Below, piece by piece: positions 6,171-11,989 of a stretch of DNA of 64,000 bases. This stretch comes from a virus: positions 1 to 64,000 of the IMG/VR virus record IMGVR_UViG_3300026097_000008. One strand, written 5' to 3'. The notes below the pieces were generated by a model. That model worked only from the letters and a program-made list of their open reading frames with translations. It did no database searches and was not told where the DNA came from. The position numbers and the translations under genes are program-made. Position 1 is the first letter of the stretch. Every line of letters begins with the position of its first letter.

Positions 6171-6179
6171 CAATCCATT

Positions 6180-6266
6180 GCTCGCGTGGTGGAATTGGTA
6201 GACACAAGGGACTTAAAATCCCTCGCCCCAAAAGGCATGCCGGTTCGAGTCCGGCCGCGAGTACCA
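6180..6266 (+). tRNA. tRNA-Leu (TAA)
   Basis: 87 nt with a long variable arm and encoded CCA. Acceptor GCTCGCG pairs with CGCGAGT. The anticodon loop CTTAAAA gives TAA, which reads UUA/UUG, a codon favoured in AT-rich genes. It is the last gene of the tRNA operon, followed directly by a terminator. Confidence 0.92.
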
Positions 6267-6269
6267 AGT

Positions 6270-6330
6270 TTGCGGAAGTTGATCTCAGAATGTGCCCTCG
6301 TTCTTAGTAGATCCTTCCGCAATATTTTTT
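6270..6330 (+). terminator. tRNA-operon terminator with a TGTGCCCTCG loop
   Basis: The stem is TTGCGGAAG (6270-6278) with CTTCCGCAA (6314-6322), then GATCT/AGATC and AGAA/TTCT, closing a 10-nt loop TGTGCCCTCG (6291-6300). A T-rich run ATTTTTT follows. The loop is identical to that of the terminator at 8669-8713 although the stems are unrelated. Confidence 0.85.
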
Positions 6331-6341
6331 GAAAAAAATGG

Positions 6342-6370
6342 TTGACAAACCTGGGCATTGGTGGTATACT
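6342..6370 (+). promoter_or_regulatory. Early promoter 15
   Basis: TTGACA at 6342-6347, 17-nt spacer, TATACT at 6365-6370, then ACTGTATATAACAGT. It lies just after the tRNA terminator and drives the operon from 6410. Confidence 0.85.
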
Positions 6371-6409
6371 GTATATAACAGTTAGGAAATAGACATTAGA
6401 GGGCACACT

Positions 6410-6808
6410 ATGTCAATCACACTTCTTCAACACATTGAGTCACTTAACGCACAAGCTGATCTGCTCATGGAGCAGGAGCCAGGCTTGTGGATGAGCAAGT
6501 ACACGGACGACATGAGCCATTGGGCAGACATGGGTGTGTACACTGTGGAGGACTTCAAGCGTAGTCAGTTGATCAATGGTATCTCAGATGCATCAAAGGA
6601 CCTCTACGGTTGCCGCATGCGCCTTGCGTGGGATGAGATGAGCATTGAGCAGATGGAGTCTACATACGAGAACATCTGTGCTCAGTTGAACGCACAGTAT
6701 GAAGAGGAGAAGGCTGCGGCTGAGTGGGAAGCAGAGTGTAAGCGTGGATTGCCAGATGACTGTAAGCCACTGCCCTACGAAGACTACGCATACCTGGAGG
6801 AGGTGTAA
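6410..6808 (+). CDS. Early protein, unknown function (132 aa)
   Basis: Unrecognised, 132 residues, mainly helical and acidic, with many Met and Trp residues in the first half and a Glu/Ala-rich helix near residues 95-110. The ATG follows GAGGGCACACT. The stop is 1 nt before the next ATG, and its end encodes the GGAGGAGG ribosome-binding site of that small gene. Confidence 0.75.
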   Translation: MSITLLQHIESLNAQADLLMEQEPGLWMSKYTDDMSHWADMGVYTVEDFKRSQLINGISDASKDLYGCRMRLAWDEMSIEQMESTYENICAQLNAQYEEEKAAAEWEAECKRGLPDDCKPLPYEDYAYLEEV

Positions 6809-6809
6809 G

Positions 6810-6887
6810 ATGGAACTGCTGATCGCATTCACACCCGCACTGGTCATCTTCGTTCCTATGGCGATTGCAATCATGCTTCGCCCGTAA
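6810..6887 (+). CDS. Single-pass membrane micropeptide (25 aa)
   Basis: A 25-residue peptide, MELLIAFTPALVIFV continuing as a hydrophobic helix and ending in Arg-Pro. It is almost wholly one membrane span. A strong GGAGGAGG lies 7-14 nt upstream. Such peptides can act on host membrane proteins; the role here is unknown. The strong Shine-Dalgarno and tight packing support it as a real gene. Confidence 0.55.
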   Translation: MELLIAFTPALVIFVPMAIAIMLRP

Positions 6888-6894
6888 TTAGGGG

Positions 6895-6923
6895 TTGACA
6901 AACGATCATTTAGATCATATACT
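6895..6923 (+). promoter_or_regulatory. Early promoter 16
   Basis: TTGACA at 6895-6900, 17-nt spacer containing GATC-N5-GATC, TATACT at 6918-6923. The sequence after the -10 (GTATAGACAATGAAGCAAAC) is shared with promoter 22. Confidence 0.85.
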
Positions 6924-6959
6924 GTATAGACAATGAAGCAAACGATGAGGGCAAACATC

Positions 6960-7118
6960 ATGACAGACTACAGAGATTTCGCAATTGAGTTGGTTGAGGA
7001 TATGGGCTACTCCGCAGAGGATATGCTCACAGCCGCGCTGAAGTATATGAGCCAATCCGACGTTGAAGATATGCTTCGCGTCAACGAGTATCCACAACCT
7101 TGTGAGGAGGAAGTGTAA
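6960..7118 (+). CDS. Small acidic early protein, unknown function (52 aa)
   Basis: 52 residues, acidic, two predicted helices, ending in a Glu-rich tail. An in-frame ATG at 6933 lies before the Shine-Dalgarno, so the start at 6960 after GAGGGCAAACATC is chosen. The C-terminal codons provide the GAGGAGG of the next gene, whose ATG overlaps the stop by one base. Confidence 0.7.
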   Translation: MTDYRDFAIELVEDMGYSAEDMLTAALKYMSQSDVEDMLRVNEYPQPCEEEV

Positions 7119-7333
7119 TGGAATACTTCACCACAGTCCGCGCAGAGGTGTATATCACCCTGCGAAGCGAGCGTCCATTGGACCGAGAAGAAGTTCACAC
7201 AGTGCTGAGCGAGATGCACTACGAATTCGGAGACGATGAAGGCTACGGCCTCGACGACGGCGAGAGCACTCACATCTGTGCTACACGCTGGGAAGATAAT
7301 GAAATTACTCATATGAATCGGGAGGACGCATAA
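7118..7333 (+). CDS. Small early protein, unknown function (71 aa)
   Basis: 71 residues with alternating hydrophobic residues early on (FTTVRAEVYITL), which suggests a beta-alpha fold such as a ferredoxin-like half. The C-terminus is acidic. It is the second gene of its operon and uses an ordinary GAGGAGG Shine-Dalgarno rather than GAGGGC. The stop overlaps the next ATG by one base. Confidence 0.7.
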   Translation: MEYFTTVRAEVYITLRSERPLDREEVHTVLSEMHYEFGDDEGYGLDDGESTHICATRWEDNEITHMNREDA

Positions 7334-7494
7334 TGTTCCAGCAATACTTTGTATACTACGATGGCCGGTTCGCTGGCACTGTGATGGCACTGTCAGAGTC
7401 TAGTGCAAAGGACAAAGGCTGTCAACTCGCAGGTGTAAGCGCAAGTGCATACACTGGTAAGGCTCGAAGATTAGTTGAAGTTGTTCGCAGATAA
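7333..7494 (+). CDS. Small early protein, unknown function (53 aa)
   Basis: 53 residues starting MFQQYFVYYDGRFAGTV and ending in a basic helix. The pattern (short beta hairpin, then SxSxAKxxG helix) resembles the 39-residue protein at 3914 in layout. It is the third gene of the cassette, coupled by a TAATG overlap to the preceding stop and preceded by GGGAGGA. Confidence 0.65.
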   Translation: MFQQYFVYYDGRFAGTVMALSESSAKDKGCQLAGVSASAYTGKARRLVEVVRR

Positions 7495-7497
7495 TGG

Positions 7498-7525
7498 TTG
7501 ACAAACTTGGATAAGACTGTATACT
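7498..7525 (+). promoter_or_regulatory. Early promoter 17 (16-nt spacer)
   Basis: TTGACA at 7498-7503, 16-nt spacer, TATACT at 7520-7525. It drives the AAA+ ATPase gene and, by read-through, the structured RNA that follows. Confidence 0.85.
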
Positions 7526-7556
7526 ATTATTAATAGTTAGGACAAACGAGGGCGAT

Positions 7557-8558
7557 ATGCAAAACATTAAAATCACAGAAGGGTACTACAAGATTCGAGG
7601 CAAAGACACATCAGTGGCTGGACTTGTGTTTCCCCTAGTAGAAGAATTTAAAGTAGGCAACAAAGGCGGCTATGTCACAGTAGACGGCCGAGCAATTGCA
7701 GGCTTCCCAGACCGTAATATCAAAATCAGTTGCGGTGGCCCGGAGGACTACGAGCTTGTTGGTGCAGACGTATCAGTCAGCCAGCGAGAAGAGACAGACG
7801 AAGAGATCATTGAGCGCCTGCGAGAGCGTTTCGACATGCTAAAGGAAATGACCAAAGCTGTCAAGAAAGGCGATGTGCGAGCGATGATTGTTTCGGGTCC
7901 TCCGGGCGTAGGTAAGAGTCACGGCGTAGAAGAAGTGCTAGACCGCTACAAGATGATGGAGACACTTGGCGGCACCAAGAAGTACGAAGTCGTCAAAGGT
8001 GCTATGAGCCCGATCGGATTGTACGTAAAGCTTTTCAAATATGCAGACAAAGACAATGTATTGGTGTTCGACGACTGTGATTCAATCTTCGACGAGCCGC
8101 TTGCTCTTAATATTTTAAAAGCTGCGCTTGATAGCAAGAAGACACGTACCATTCACTGGAACACAGATTCATTCAAGTTGCGCAACGAAGGAGTGCCAGA
8201 CAGTTTCAAGTTCGAAGGTAGCTGTATCTTTATTACCAACCTGAAGTTTGATAACGTTAAGAGCAAGAAACTACGTGATCACCTTTCAGCACTAGAGAGC
8301 CGTTGTCACTATATGGATCTTACCATTGACACAGAGCACGAGAAGATGCTCAGAATCAAACAGGTGATCCGCGACGGTATGCTAGATACATATGAGTTCG
8401 ATGAAGAACTCAACGAAGAGATTATCGACTTTGTCGATATAAACAAGAAGCGACTGCGTGAGCTGTCATTAAGAACAGTACTTAAGGTCGCCGACTTGGC
8501 CAAAGCTTTTCCCAGCAATTGGGAGGCGATGGCTGAAAACACTGTGATGTCGCGTTAA
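7557..8558 (+). CDS. AAA+ family ATPase (333 aa)
   Basis: A cytoplasmic P-loop ATPase. Walker A is GPPGVGKS at about residues 114-121 and Walker B is VLVFDDCD at about 168-175. A sensor-1-type asparagine follows in IFITNLKF near 223-230. The first 90 residues form a beta-rich N-terminal region unlike classical AAA+ proteins. AAA+ ATPases of this size occur in many large phages; their substrates are mostly unknown. The leader is GAGGGCG, a rare variant. It is the largest protein of the early region, and its last codons form part of the first hairpin of the downstream RNA. Confidence 0.88.
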   Translation: MQNIKITEGYYKIRGKDTSVAGLVFPLVEEFKVGNKGGYVTVDGRAIAGFPDRNIKISCGGPEDYELVGADVSVSQREETDEEIIERLRERFDMLKEMTKAVKKGDVRAMIVSGPPGVGKSHGVEEVLDRYKMMETLGGTKKYEVVKGAMSPIGLYVKLFKYADKDNVLVFDDCDSIFDEPLALNILKAALDSKKTRTIHWNTDSFKLRNEGVPDSFKFEGSCIFITNLKFDNVKSKKLRDHLSALESRCHYMDLTIDTEHEKMLRIKQVIRDGMLDTYEFDEELNEEIIDFVDINKKRLRELSLRTVLKVADLAKAFPSNWEAMAENTVMSR

Positions 8559-8713
8559 TGCCCTCGACGCTATCACAGTTAATAGATATGATTATTGAGC
8601 AACAGCCCTCACTGCTCTGATCATATCACAAGGTGTCAGATGCAAGCCCTCACGCTCTGCACCGCTCTAGCCCTAGCAGGATGTGCCCTCGTCCAATGCT
8701 AGGGCTTTTTTTT
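8541..8713 (+). ncRNA. Four-hairpin RNA displaying GCCCTC loops (putative regulatory RNA)
   Basis: Four successive stem-loops follow, and slightly overlap, the AAA+ gene. H1: ACTGTGAT 8541-8548 with 8572-8579. H2: GATATGAT 8585-8592 with 8620-8627, inner GAGCA/TGCTC, loop ACAGCCCTCAC. H3: GGTG-t-CAGA 8632-8640 with TCTGCACC 8656-8663, loop TGCAAGCCCTCACGC. H4: the terminator at 8669-8706, loop TGTGCCCTCG. Each loop region holds one GCCCTC (8560, 8605, 8646, 8685). This hexamer complements the GAGGGC leader motif of the early genes. H1 and H4 have TGCCCTC and H2 and H3 have AGCCCTC, matching the GAGGGCA and GAGGGCT leaders. I see no separate promoter, so it may be released from the AAA+ mRNA 3' end. 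Function is inferred. Confidence 0.6.
8669..8713 (+). terminator. Strong intrinsic terminator
   Basis: AGCCCTAGCA (8669-8678) pairs with TGCTAGGGCT (8697-8706), with a small inner GGA/TCC, loop TGTGCCCTCG, then eight T residues (8706-8713). It ends the AAA+ ATPase transcript and the structured RNA. Confidence 0.93.
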
Positions 8714-8724
8714 GATCTTTTCGG

Positions 8725-8753
8725 TTGACAGCACTGCTGAGTGGTGCTATAGT
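8725..8753 (+). promoter_or_regulatory. Early promoter 18
   Basis: TTGACA at 8725-8730, 17-nt spacer with AGCAC-N9-GTGCT, TATAGT at 8748-8753. It starts 12 nt after the terminator. Confidence 0.85.
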
Positions 8754-8788
8754 ATATGTATAGTTAGAACAAACGGAGGGCAATCCAA

Positions 8789-9010
8789 ATGTCAACAGAA
8801 CTTAGAAATGTACCAGGATGTGTAGCACAGAATGAATTGCGTCAGACTCGCTTCTGGGGTGGCAAGAATCGTCAGACCTGTGTACAAGTCACAAACCGCA
8901 ATGGTGAGTTCCTGCAACTGGACAAGTTCCAAGCTCGTGCATTGGCTGTAGAGTTGATGCTGTTCGCAGAAGGTCGTGAAGTTGAAGAATTCGAAATGGA
9001 GGAAGTGTAA
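8789..9010 (+). CDS. Early protein, unknown function (73 aa)
   Basis: 73 residues: a polar N-terminal part with RQTRFWGGKNRQTC, then a helix and an acidic tail (VEEFEMEEV). The GGxNRxCVQVT pattern looks like a small beta sheet that could bind a nucleotide or nucleic acid, but I cannot assign a family. The ATG follows GGAGGGCAATCCAA. The tail encodes GGAGGAAG for the coupled next gene. Confidence 0.7.
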   Translation: MSTELRNVPGCVAQNELRQTRFWGGKNRQTCVQVTNRNGEFLQLDKFQARALAVELMLFAEGREVEEFEMEEV

Positions 9011-9156
9011 TGGACCTTTGGGATCGAGTGATTGAGCAACTGCGCAAAGACATTGAAGAGGGCGAAGTGATGCCCATGTACGAAATGCTTCAGCAGGTGC
9101 CCAAGGATGTGTTGATCGCATACTTGCCGGAAGAGGAAGCAGCAGATGTTGGATGA
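9010..9156 (+). CDS. Small acidic protein, unknown function (48 aa)
   Basis: 48 residues, helical and acidic, starting MDLWDRVIEQLRKD. The ATG shares its A with the preceding TAA stop and uses an ordinary GGAGGAAG Shine-Dalgarno. The sequence MxQxVPxDxLIAYLP recalls small phage proteins with a two-helix fold. Function is unknown. Confidence 0.65.
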   Translation: MDLWDRVIEQLRKDIEEGEVMPMYEMLQQVPKDVLIAYLPEEEAADVG

Positions 9157-9185
9157 TCCATGTGATGATTGGTCGCAATTAGGGG

Positions 9186-9214
9186 TTGACAAAGCACACA
9201 AGTGATGGTATACT
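9186..9214 (+). promoter_or_regulatory. Early promoter 19
   Basis: TTGACA at 9186-9191, 17-nt spacer, TATACT at 9209-9214, then ACTGTATATAACAGTTAGGGCAAAG shared almost exactly with promoter 20. Confidence 0.85.
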
Positions 9215-9247
9215 GTATATAACAGTTAGGGCAAAGAGGGAATACAA

Positions 9248-9427
9248 ATGCATATCAACGACATCTACGCATTGCGCACAGAGTTAGCCAAAGTATTATG
9301 CAACGAATCTGTGGACCGCACAGCCATCCGTGCATTGTTAAGTGCCGCACAAGAAGAGATCACAGAGTTCGAGAAGTACATGGAACAACGAGCACTTGAA
9401 GAAGAAGCACGGGAGTACGCAGAATGA
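9248..9427 (+). CDS. Small helical protein, unknown function (59 aa)
   Basis: 59 residues, one long amphipathic helical pattern with an acidic C-terminus, possibly a coiled coil. The leader is GAGGGAA, one of three exceptions to GAGGGC. The gene overlaps the next by 4 nt (ATGA). It is the first of three coupled genes. Confidence 0.65.
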   Translation: MHINDIYALRTELAKVLCNESVDRTAIRALLSAAQEEITEFEKYMEQRALEEEAREYAE

Positions 9428-9534
9428 CACAGTACAACGAGAAGGCAGTAGACGAGGCAATCAAACGTGATCCTCGTATCAAAGGCAAAGAAGCCAAGCT
9501 GATCAAAGCACTATTGAAAGGTCGCAAACAATGA
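9424..9534 (+). CDS. Small basic protein, unknown function (36 aa)
   Basis: 36 residues, Lys-rich, starting MTQYNEKAVDEAIKRD and ending GRKQ. Its ATG overlaps the previous stop and its own TGA overlaps the next ATG, in both cases as ATGA, so it is tightly coupled on both sides. It is basic between two acidic neighbours, which could mean complex formation, but that is a guess. Confidence 0.6.
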   Translation: MTQYNEKAVDEAIKRDPRIKGKEAKLIKALLKGRKQ

Positions 9535-9806
9535 ACCAAACATATTTTGAAGCAACCCCGCAACAGAAGAAGCTGGCAGACATCGGACGAGCCATGATGG
9601 ACTTCTCCGAAGAGTACGGTAAGATCCACGGATTGAAAGCTGTCACAGACGACGGCCTGCGCACTCTCAACAACCTCAGCCAAGTAGGCTATATGCTGAC
9701 CACAGTTGGGGCTACCTTTGGTAAAAACTCTAAGAGCTTCTCAGAGGACGAGAAGAAATTAATTGCAGATTTCATTAACAAAAAGGTTGACATCGAGCGC
9801 AAGTGA
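9531..9806 (+). CDS. Early protein, unknown function (91 aa)
   Basis: 91 residues, helical, basic C-terminus ending KKVDIERK. Those last residues and the stop are encoded across the -35 and spacer of early promoter 20, so the gene end and the next promoter are superimposed. It is the third coupled gene of the cassette. No motif is recognised. Confidence 0.7.
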   Translation: MNQTYFEATPQQKKLADIGRAMMDFSEEYGKIHGLKAVTDDGLRTLNNLSQVGYMLTTVGATFGKNSKSFSEDEKKLIADFINKKVDIERK

Positions 9807-9815
9807 TGGTATACT
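9787..9815 (+). promoter_or_regulatory. Early promoter 20, overlapping a coding end
   Basis: TTGACA at 9787-9792, 17-nt spacer, TATACT at 9810-9815. The stop codon of the preceding gene (9804-9806) lies within the spacer. Confidence 0.85.
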
Positions 9816-9847
9816 GTATATAACAGTTAGGGCAAAGGGCAAATACT

Positions 9848-10090
9848 ATGAAGCGCGATACACTGATCAAAAACCTAAACTCCAAGTTTAACCTTAACGC
9901 TGTTCCTTCAGAAGAGTGGGACGGTGCTGAAGGCGGCATTTGGATCCGCGACAACATCTGCAAGCCGGAAACAGACTACTACCCATATGCGGATGGCACT
10001 ATGCAGGACAACAAGTTGAATCGCTACTTGCGCAAGGCGGGTTGGTTTGCTGAGCCGTACGACAGCGAAACAATAATGATTTGGAAATAA
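9848..10090 (+). CDS. Small early protein, unknown function (80 aa)
   Basis: 80 residues. It starts with a short basic helix, then carries many Trp, Tyr and Asp residues (EEWDGAEGGIWIRD) and ends with Trp-Lys. The aromatic-acidic pattern suggests a small alpha-beta fold. The leader is AAGGGCA, an exception to GAGGGC. It is a single-gene cassette. Confidence 0.7.
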   Translation: MKRDTLIKNLNSKFNLNAVPSEEWDGAEGGIWIRDNICKPETDYYPYADGTMQDNKLNRYLRKAGWFAEPYDSETIMIWK

Positions 10091-10094
10091 GAGG

Positions 10095-10123
10095 TTGACA
10101 AGTGCCAAGGATGGCACTATACT
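10095..10123 (+). promoter_or_regulatory. Early promoter 21 with inverted-repeat spacer
   Basis: TTGACA at 10095-10100, 17-nt spacer, TATACT at 10118-10123. AGTGCC-N6-GGCACT fills the spacer (10101-10118). Confidence 0.85.
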
Positions 10124-10156
10124 TTATTAAACAGTTAAGCAAAAGAGGGCAAACTA

Positions 10157-10429
10157 ATGCGCACACTTAAAAACTTCATACAAGACAACAACCGCTGGAT
10201 GGCACTGTTCGGCAAGGCGGACATGACTTTCCCACTTACACAATCAGATGTAGATGACTTAGCACGTACACTAGACGCCAAGCTATCACCTGAGAACCTA
10301 CACTGCGATGGAGAGATCACTGTAGCAGAAGCCAATCGCAAGTACAACCGTTTGGCAACAACCTATCGCGAGCTGTGTGAGTACTGCGACTCAAAAGGCT
10401 TGCGTGAACCAACTGTATACGAACTCTAA
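10157..10429 (+). CDS. Early protein, unknown function (90 aa)
   Basis: 90 residues, predicted mostly helical, with a polar middle and a C-terminal segment ending in PTVYEL. The ATG follows GAGGGCAAACTA. No domain is recognised. The next promoter begins 5 nt after the stop. Confidence 0.72.
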   Translation: MRTLKNFIQDNNRWMALFGKADMTFPLTQSDVDDLARTLDAKLSPENLHCDGEITVAEANRKYNRLATTYRELCEYCDSKGLREPTVYEL

Positions 10430-10433
10430 GAGG

Positions 10434-10462
10434 TTGACAAACAGTCAGCTTGAGCATATACT
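10434..10462 (+). promoter_or_regulatory. Early promoter 22
   Basis: TTGACA at 10434-10439, 17-nt spacer, TATACT at 10457-10462. It is the last promoter of the array, and its downstream sequence is like promoter 16. Confidence 0.85.
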
Positions 10463-10498
10463 GTATAGACAATGAAGCAAACACAGAGGGCAAACTGT

Positions 10499-10840
10499 AT
10501 GAACATTCAAGAACTTAAGAACATCCTAGTTGAAGCACAGAACGCGGCAACAGCCAAGAGCATGGAAATGTATACTCAACACGGCGACGGTTGGGCATGT
10601 GGCTTTGCTTGGGTAAACATCTACAAGCATGAAGGCAAAGCAATCAAAGGCAACACCAAGCTGGGCAAGCTGCTCAAGCAAGCGGGTGTGCGTCAAGACT
10701 ACACACGAGCATTCCAGGTGTGGGGTGGTGAGTGGTACAACGGACAGAGCATTGACATCAAGGAAGCTGGTGCTAGGGCTTATGCAGATGTGCTCAAGCG
10801 TTATGGCTTCGAAGCTTACGCAGGCAGCAGACTAGACTAA
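10499..10840 (+). CDS. Conserved-looking early protein, unknown function (113 aa)
   Basis: 113 residues with the Gly/Trp-rich segment GDGWACGFAWVNIY near residues 24-37, a pattern I have seen in small phage hypotheticals that start with a helix and then have a WACGFAW strand. An in-frame ATG at 10472 lies before the Shine-Dalgarno, so 10499 after GAGGGCAAACTGT is the start. It is the last gene of the early array, followed by a strong terminator. Confidence 0.78.
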   Translation: MNIQELKNILVEAQNAATAKSMEMYTQHGDGWACGFAWVNIYKHEGKAIKGNTKLGKLLKQAGVRQDYTRAFQVWGGEWYNGQSIDIKEAGARAYADVLKRYGFEAYAGSRLD

Positions 10841-10866
10841 CTGTTAAGCAACACTTAATAGTTGAG

Positions 10867-10896
10867 AGGTAGTCAAATGATTTGGCTACCTTTTTT
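10867..10896 (+). terminator. Terminator ending the early array
   Basis: An 11-bp stem, AGGTAGTCAAA with TTTGGCTACCT (one G-T pair), loop TGA, then T residues. It ends plus-strand early transcription and faces the minus-strand terminator at 10914-10943. Confidence 0.9.
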
Positions 10897-10913
10897 ATGC
10901 ACAACACACAGTC

Positions 10914-10943
10914 AAAAAAAAGCACAGCCCAAATGCTGTGCTT
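10914..10943 (-). terminator. Terminator of the minus-strand small gene
   Basis: On the minus strand, AAGCACAGC pairs with GCTGTGCTT around ATTTGG and runs into T residues (plus-strand A-run at 10914-10920). It lies 18 nt after the stop of the gene at 10962-11135. Confidence 0.9.
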
Positions 10944-10961
10944 GTATGTTAGTAGCGTATG

Positions 10962-11135
10962 CTACACGTCAAAGTTTAACAGTACTGCTTCCTCATCATA
11001 TGTGTAGTGTTCCGCATTGTACAGTTCAAGTTCTTTTGCGTTATAGTGCGAGAACGCAATAACGGGCAAGTGCTGTGGTAGTGCTTGTAGTTGTGCTACT
11101 AGTTGCGCTACTGTTAGTTGCTGTTGCTGTTGCAT
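10962..11135 (-). CDS. Small protein with poly-Gln start, unknown function (57 aa)
   Basis: 57 residues starting MQQQQQLTVAQLVAQL, then a helix and an acidic C-terminus. The pattern LTVAQLVAQLQALPQHLPV is typical of small phage proteins that begin with an amphipathic helix followed by LPxDxPV. A GGAG lies upstream of the ATG, a sigma-70-type promoter is at 11168-11195 and a terminator follows. It is thus a complete one-gene unit opposite to the early array. Function is unknown. Confidence 0.75.
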   Translation of the reverse strand: MQQQQQLTVAQLVAQLQALPQHLPVIAFSHYNAKELELYNAEHYTYDEEAVLLNFDV

Positions 11136-11167
11136 ATGTGCTACTCCGTTTTGTTTACTGTTTATAT

Positions 11168-11195
11168 ATAATAGCACAACACACTAAAAAGTCAA
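11168..11195 (-). promoter_or_regulatory. Promoter of the minus-strand small gene
   Basis: On the minus strand, TTGACT (11190-11195), 16-nt spacer, TATTAT (11168-11173). It faces away from the 11.2-12.2 kb region. Confidence 0.65.
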
Positions 11196-11469
11196 TCAAA
11201 ATTATTTTGAAAAAATTCTCAATGAAATCAATGGGGTCGGAGGTATAATTAGAAAATTTCTGAGGGGGTCGGCGTATACTATTGTTTTTGCTACAGTTTT
11301 TAGTTGCGCTTAATGATCTCCTTCTCTTCTCCCTTTTCTACCTTTCTACACACTACACAAAAATGGGGTGAGTGCAAATCACCACCTCACTTCTGTAAGT
11401 ACTTCACCTAAAAAAACTGCGCAGCAAATTTTTTACCCTGCAGGACCCATTTCGGGCTATAAGTACTGT
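11196..11469. other. Non-coding stretch
   Basis: I see no convincing gene here. It has short pyrimidine-rich runs near 11318-11350 and an imperfect hairpin, GTGAG-N13-CTCAC, near 11370-11391. No early-type promoter or GAGGGC leader is present. Confidence 0.5.
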
Positions 11470-11544
11470 ATGGAACCTTTATCTGCAATTGGTATAGTAT
11501 TCTTCACGGCTATAGTACTTGTACTACTAGGAGTGTTTGATTAA
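11470..11544 (+). CDS. Possible membrane micropeptide (24 aa)
   Basis: A 24-residue open frame, MEPLSAIGIVFFTAIV continuing as a hydrophobic helix and ending GVFD. One membrane span with a negative inside/outside tail would fit small phage membrane peptides. There is no clear Shine-Dalgarno or promoter, so coding is uncertain. It is listed because so regular a hydrophobic helix is unlikely in random frame in this AT-rich stretch. Confidence 0.35.
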   Translation: MEPLSAIGIVFFTAIVLVLLGVFD

Positions 11545-11589
11545 CCTCACTCACAGCGAACGCGAACTCTACACGAATACGAGCTAGCG

Positions 11590-11772
11590 AGTAAGAGTGT
11601 GTGAGTAGCGTGAGATGTCAGACGTAGCCATACGGCTGCTAAATACTCTTAGTACACACAGTGCTATGCACGGCAGTTTGAACATATGTCATACTTGCTA
11701 GTTGTTTATAGCTAGATAAGCTCAGCAGACTAGCCGCTGGCACTGTGTGTATGTTCAACTAGAGTATTCTTA
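11590..11772. ncRNA. Structured non-coding region
   Basis: A long imperfect inverted repeat pairs AATACTCTTAG-ACACACAGTGC (about 11641-11664) with GCACTGTGTGT-ACTAGAGTATT (about 11740-11770). Inside it, GCTAGT (11698) pairs with ACTAGC (11729). A separate hairpin, AGCC-ATAC-GGCT, lies near 11627. This looks like a multibranched RNA or a DNA structure element. It has no ORF. Strand and function are unknown. Confidence 0.4.
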
Positions 11773-11773
11773 T

Positions 11774-11989
11774 ATGTACACAGTCAAACTCATATACGAT
11801 CCAGAACCATACACTACTACGCTTAAAGAGTCAATCACATACTGTGCTACCATAGAACTATTTCTCAAAGGTATACACACAGTACAAGCAAGTGCTACAC
11901 GCATAGTGTTTGAGAGTGATCGTGACCGTATGCTAGGCTTGATATACTTGTCAGAGTCAACCAGCTTTACAGCAGTATGCATAGACTAG
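11774..11989 (+). CDS. Small hypothetical protein (71 aa)
   Basis: 71 residues with protein-like alternation (YTVKLIYDPEPYTTTLKE, then a helix and two strands), which suggests a small beta-alpha-beta fold. The start at 11774 is the ATG closest to the folded-looking region; frames from 11747 add little. The Shine-Dalgarno is poor and I see no promoter, so expression may come from structures upstream. Coding is likely but not certain. Confidence 0.5.
   Translation: MYTVKLIYDPEPYTTTLKESITYCATIELFLKGIHTVQASATRIVFESDRDRMLGLIYLSESTSFTAVCID

Noticed and set aside
6075-6179. Fourth tRNA between tRNA-Arg and tRNA-Leu
   Set aside because: No acceptor/T-arm geometry and no TTC-type T loop could be fitted.
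6131-6406. 91-residue minus-strand frame
   Set aside because: It lies antisense to tRNA-Leu and its terminator.
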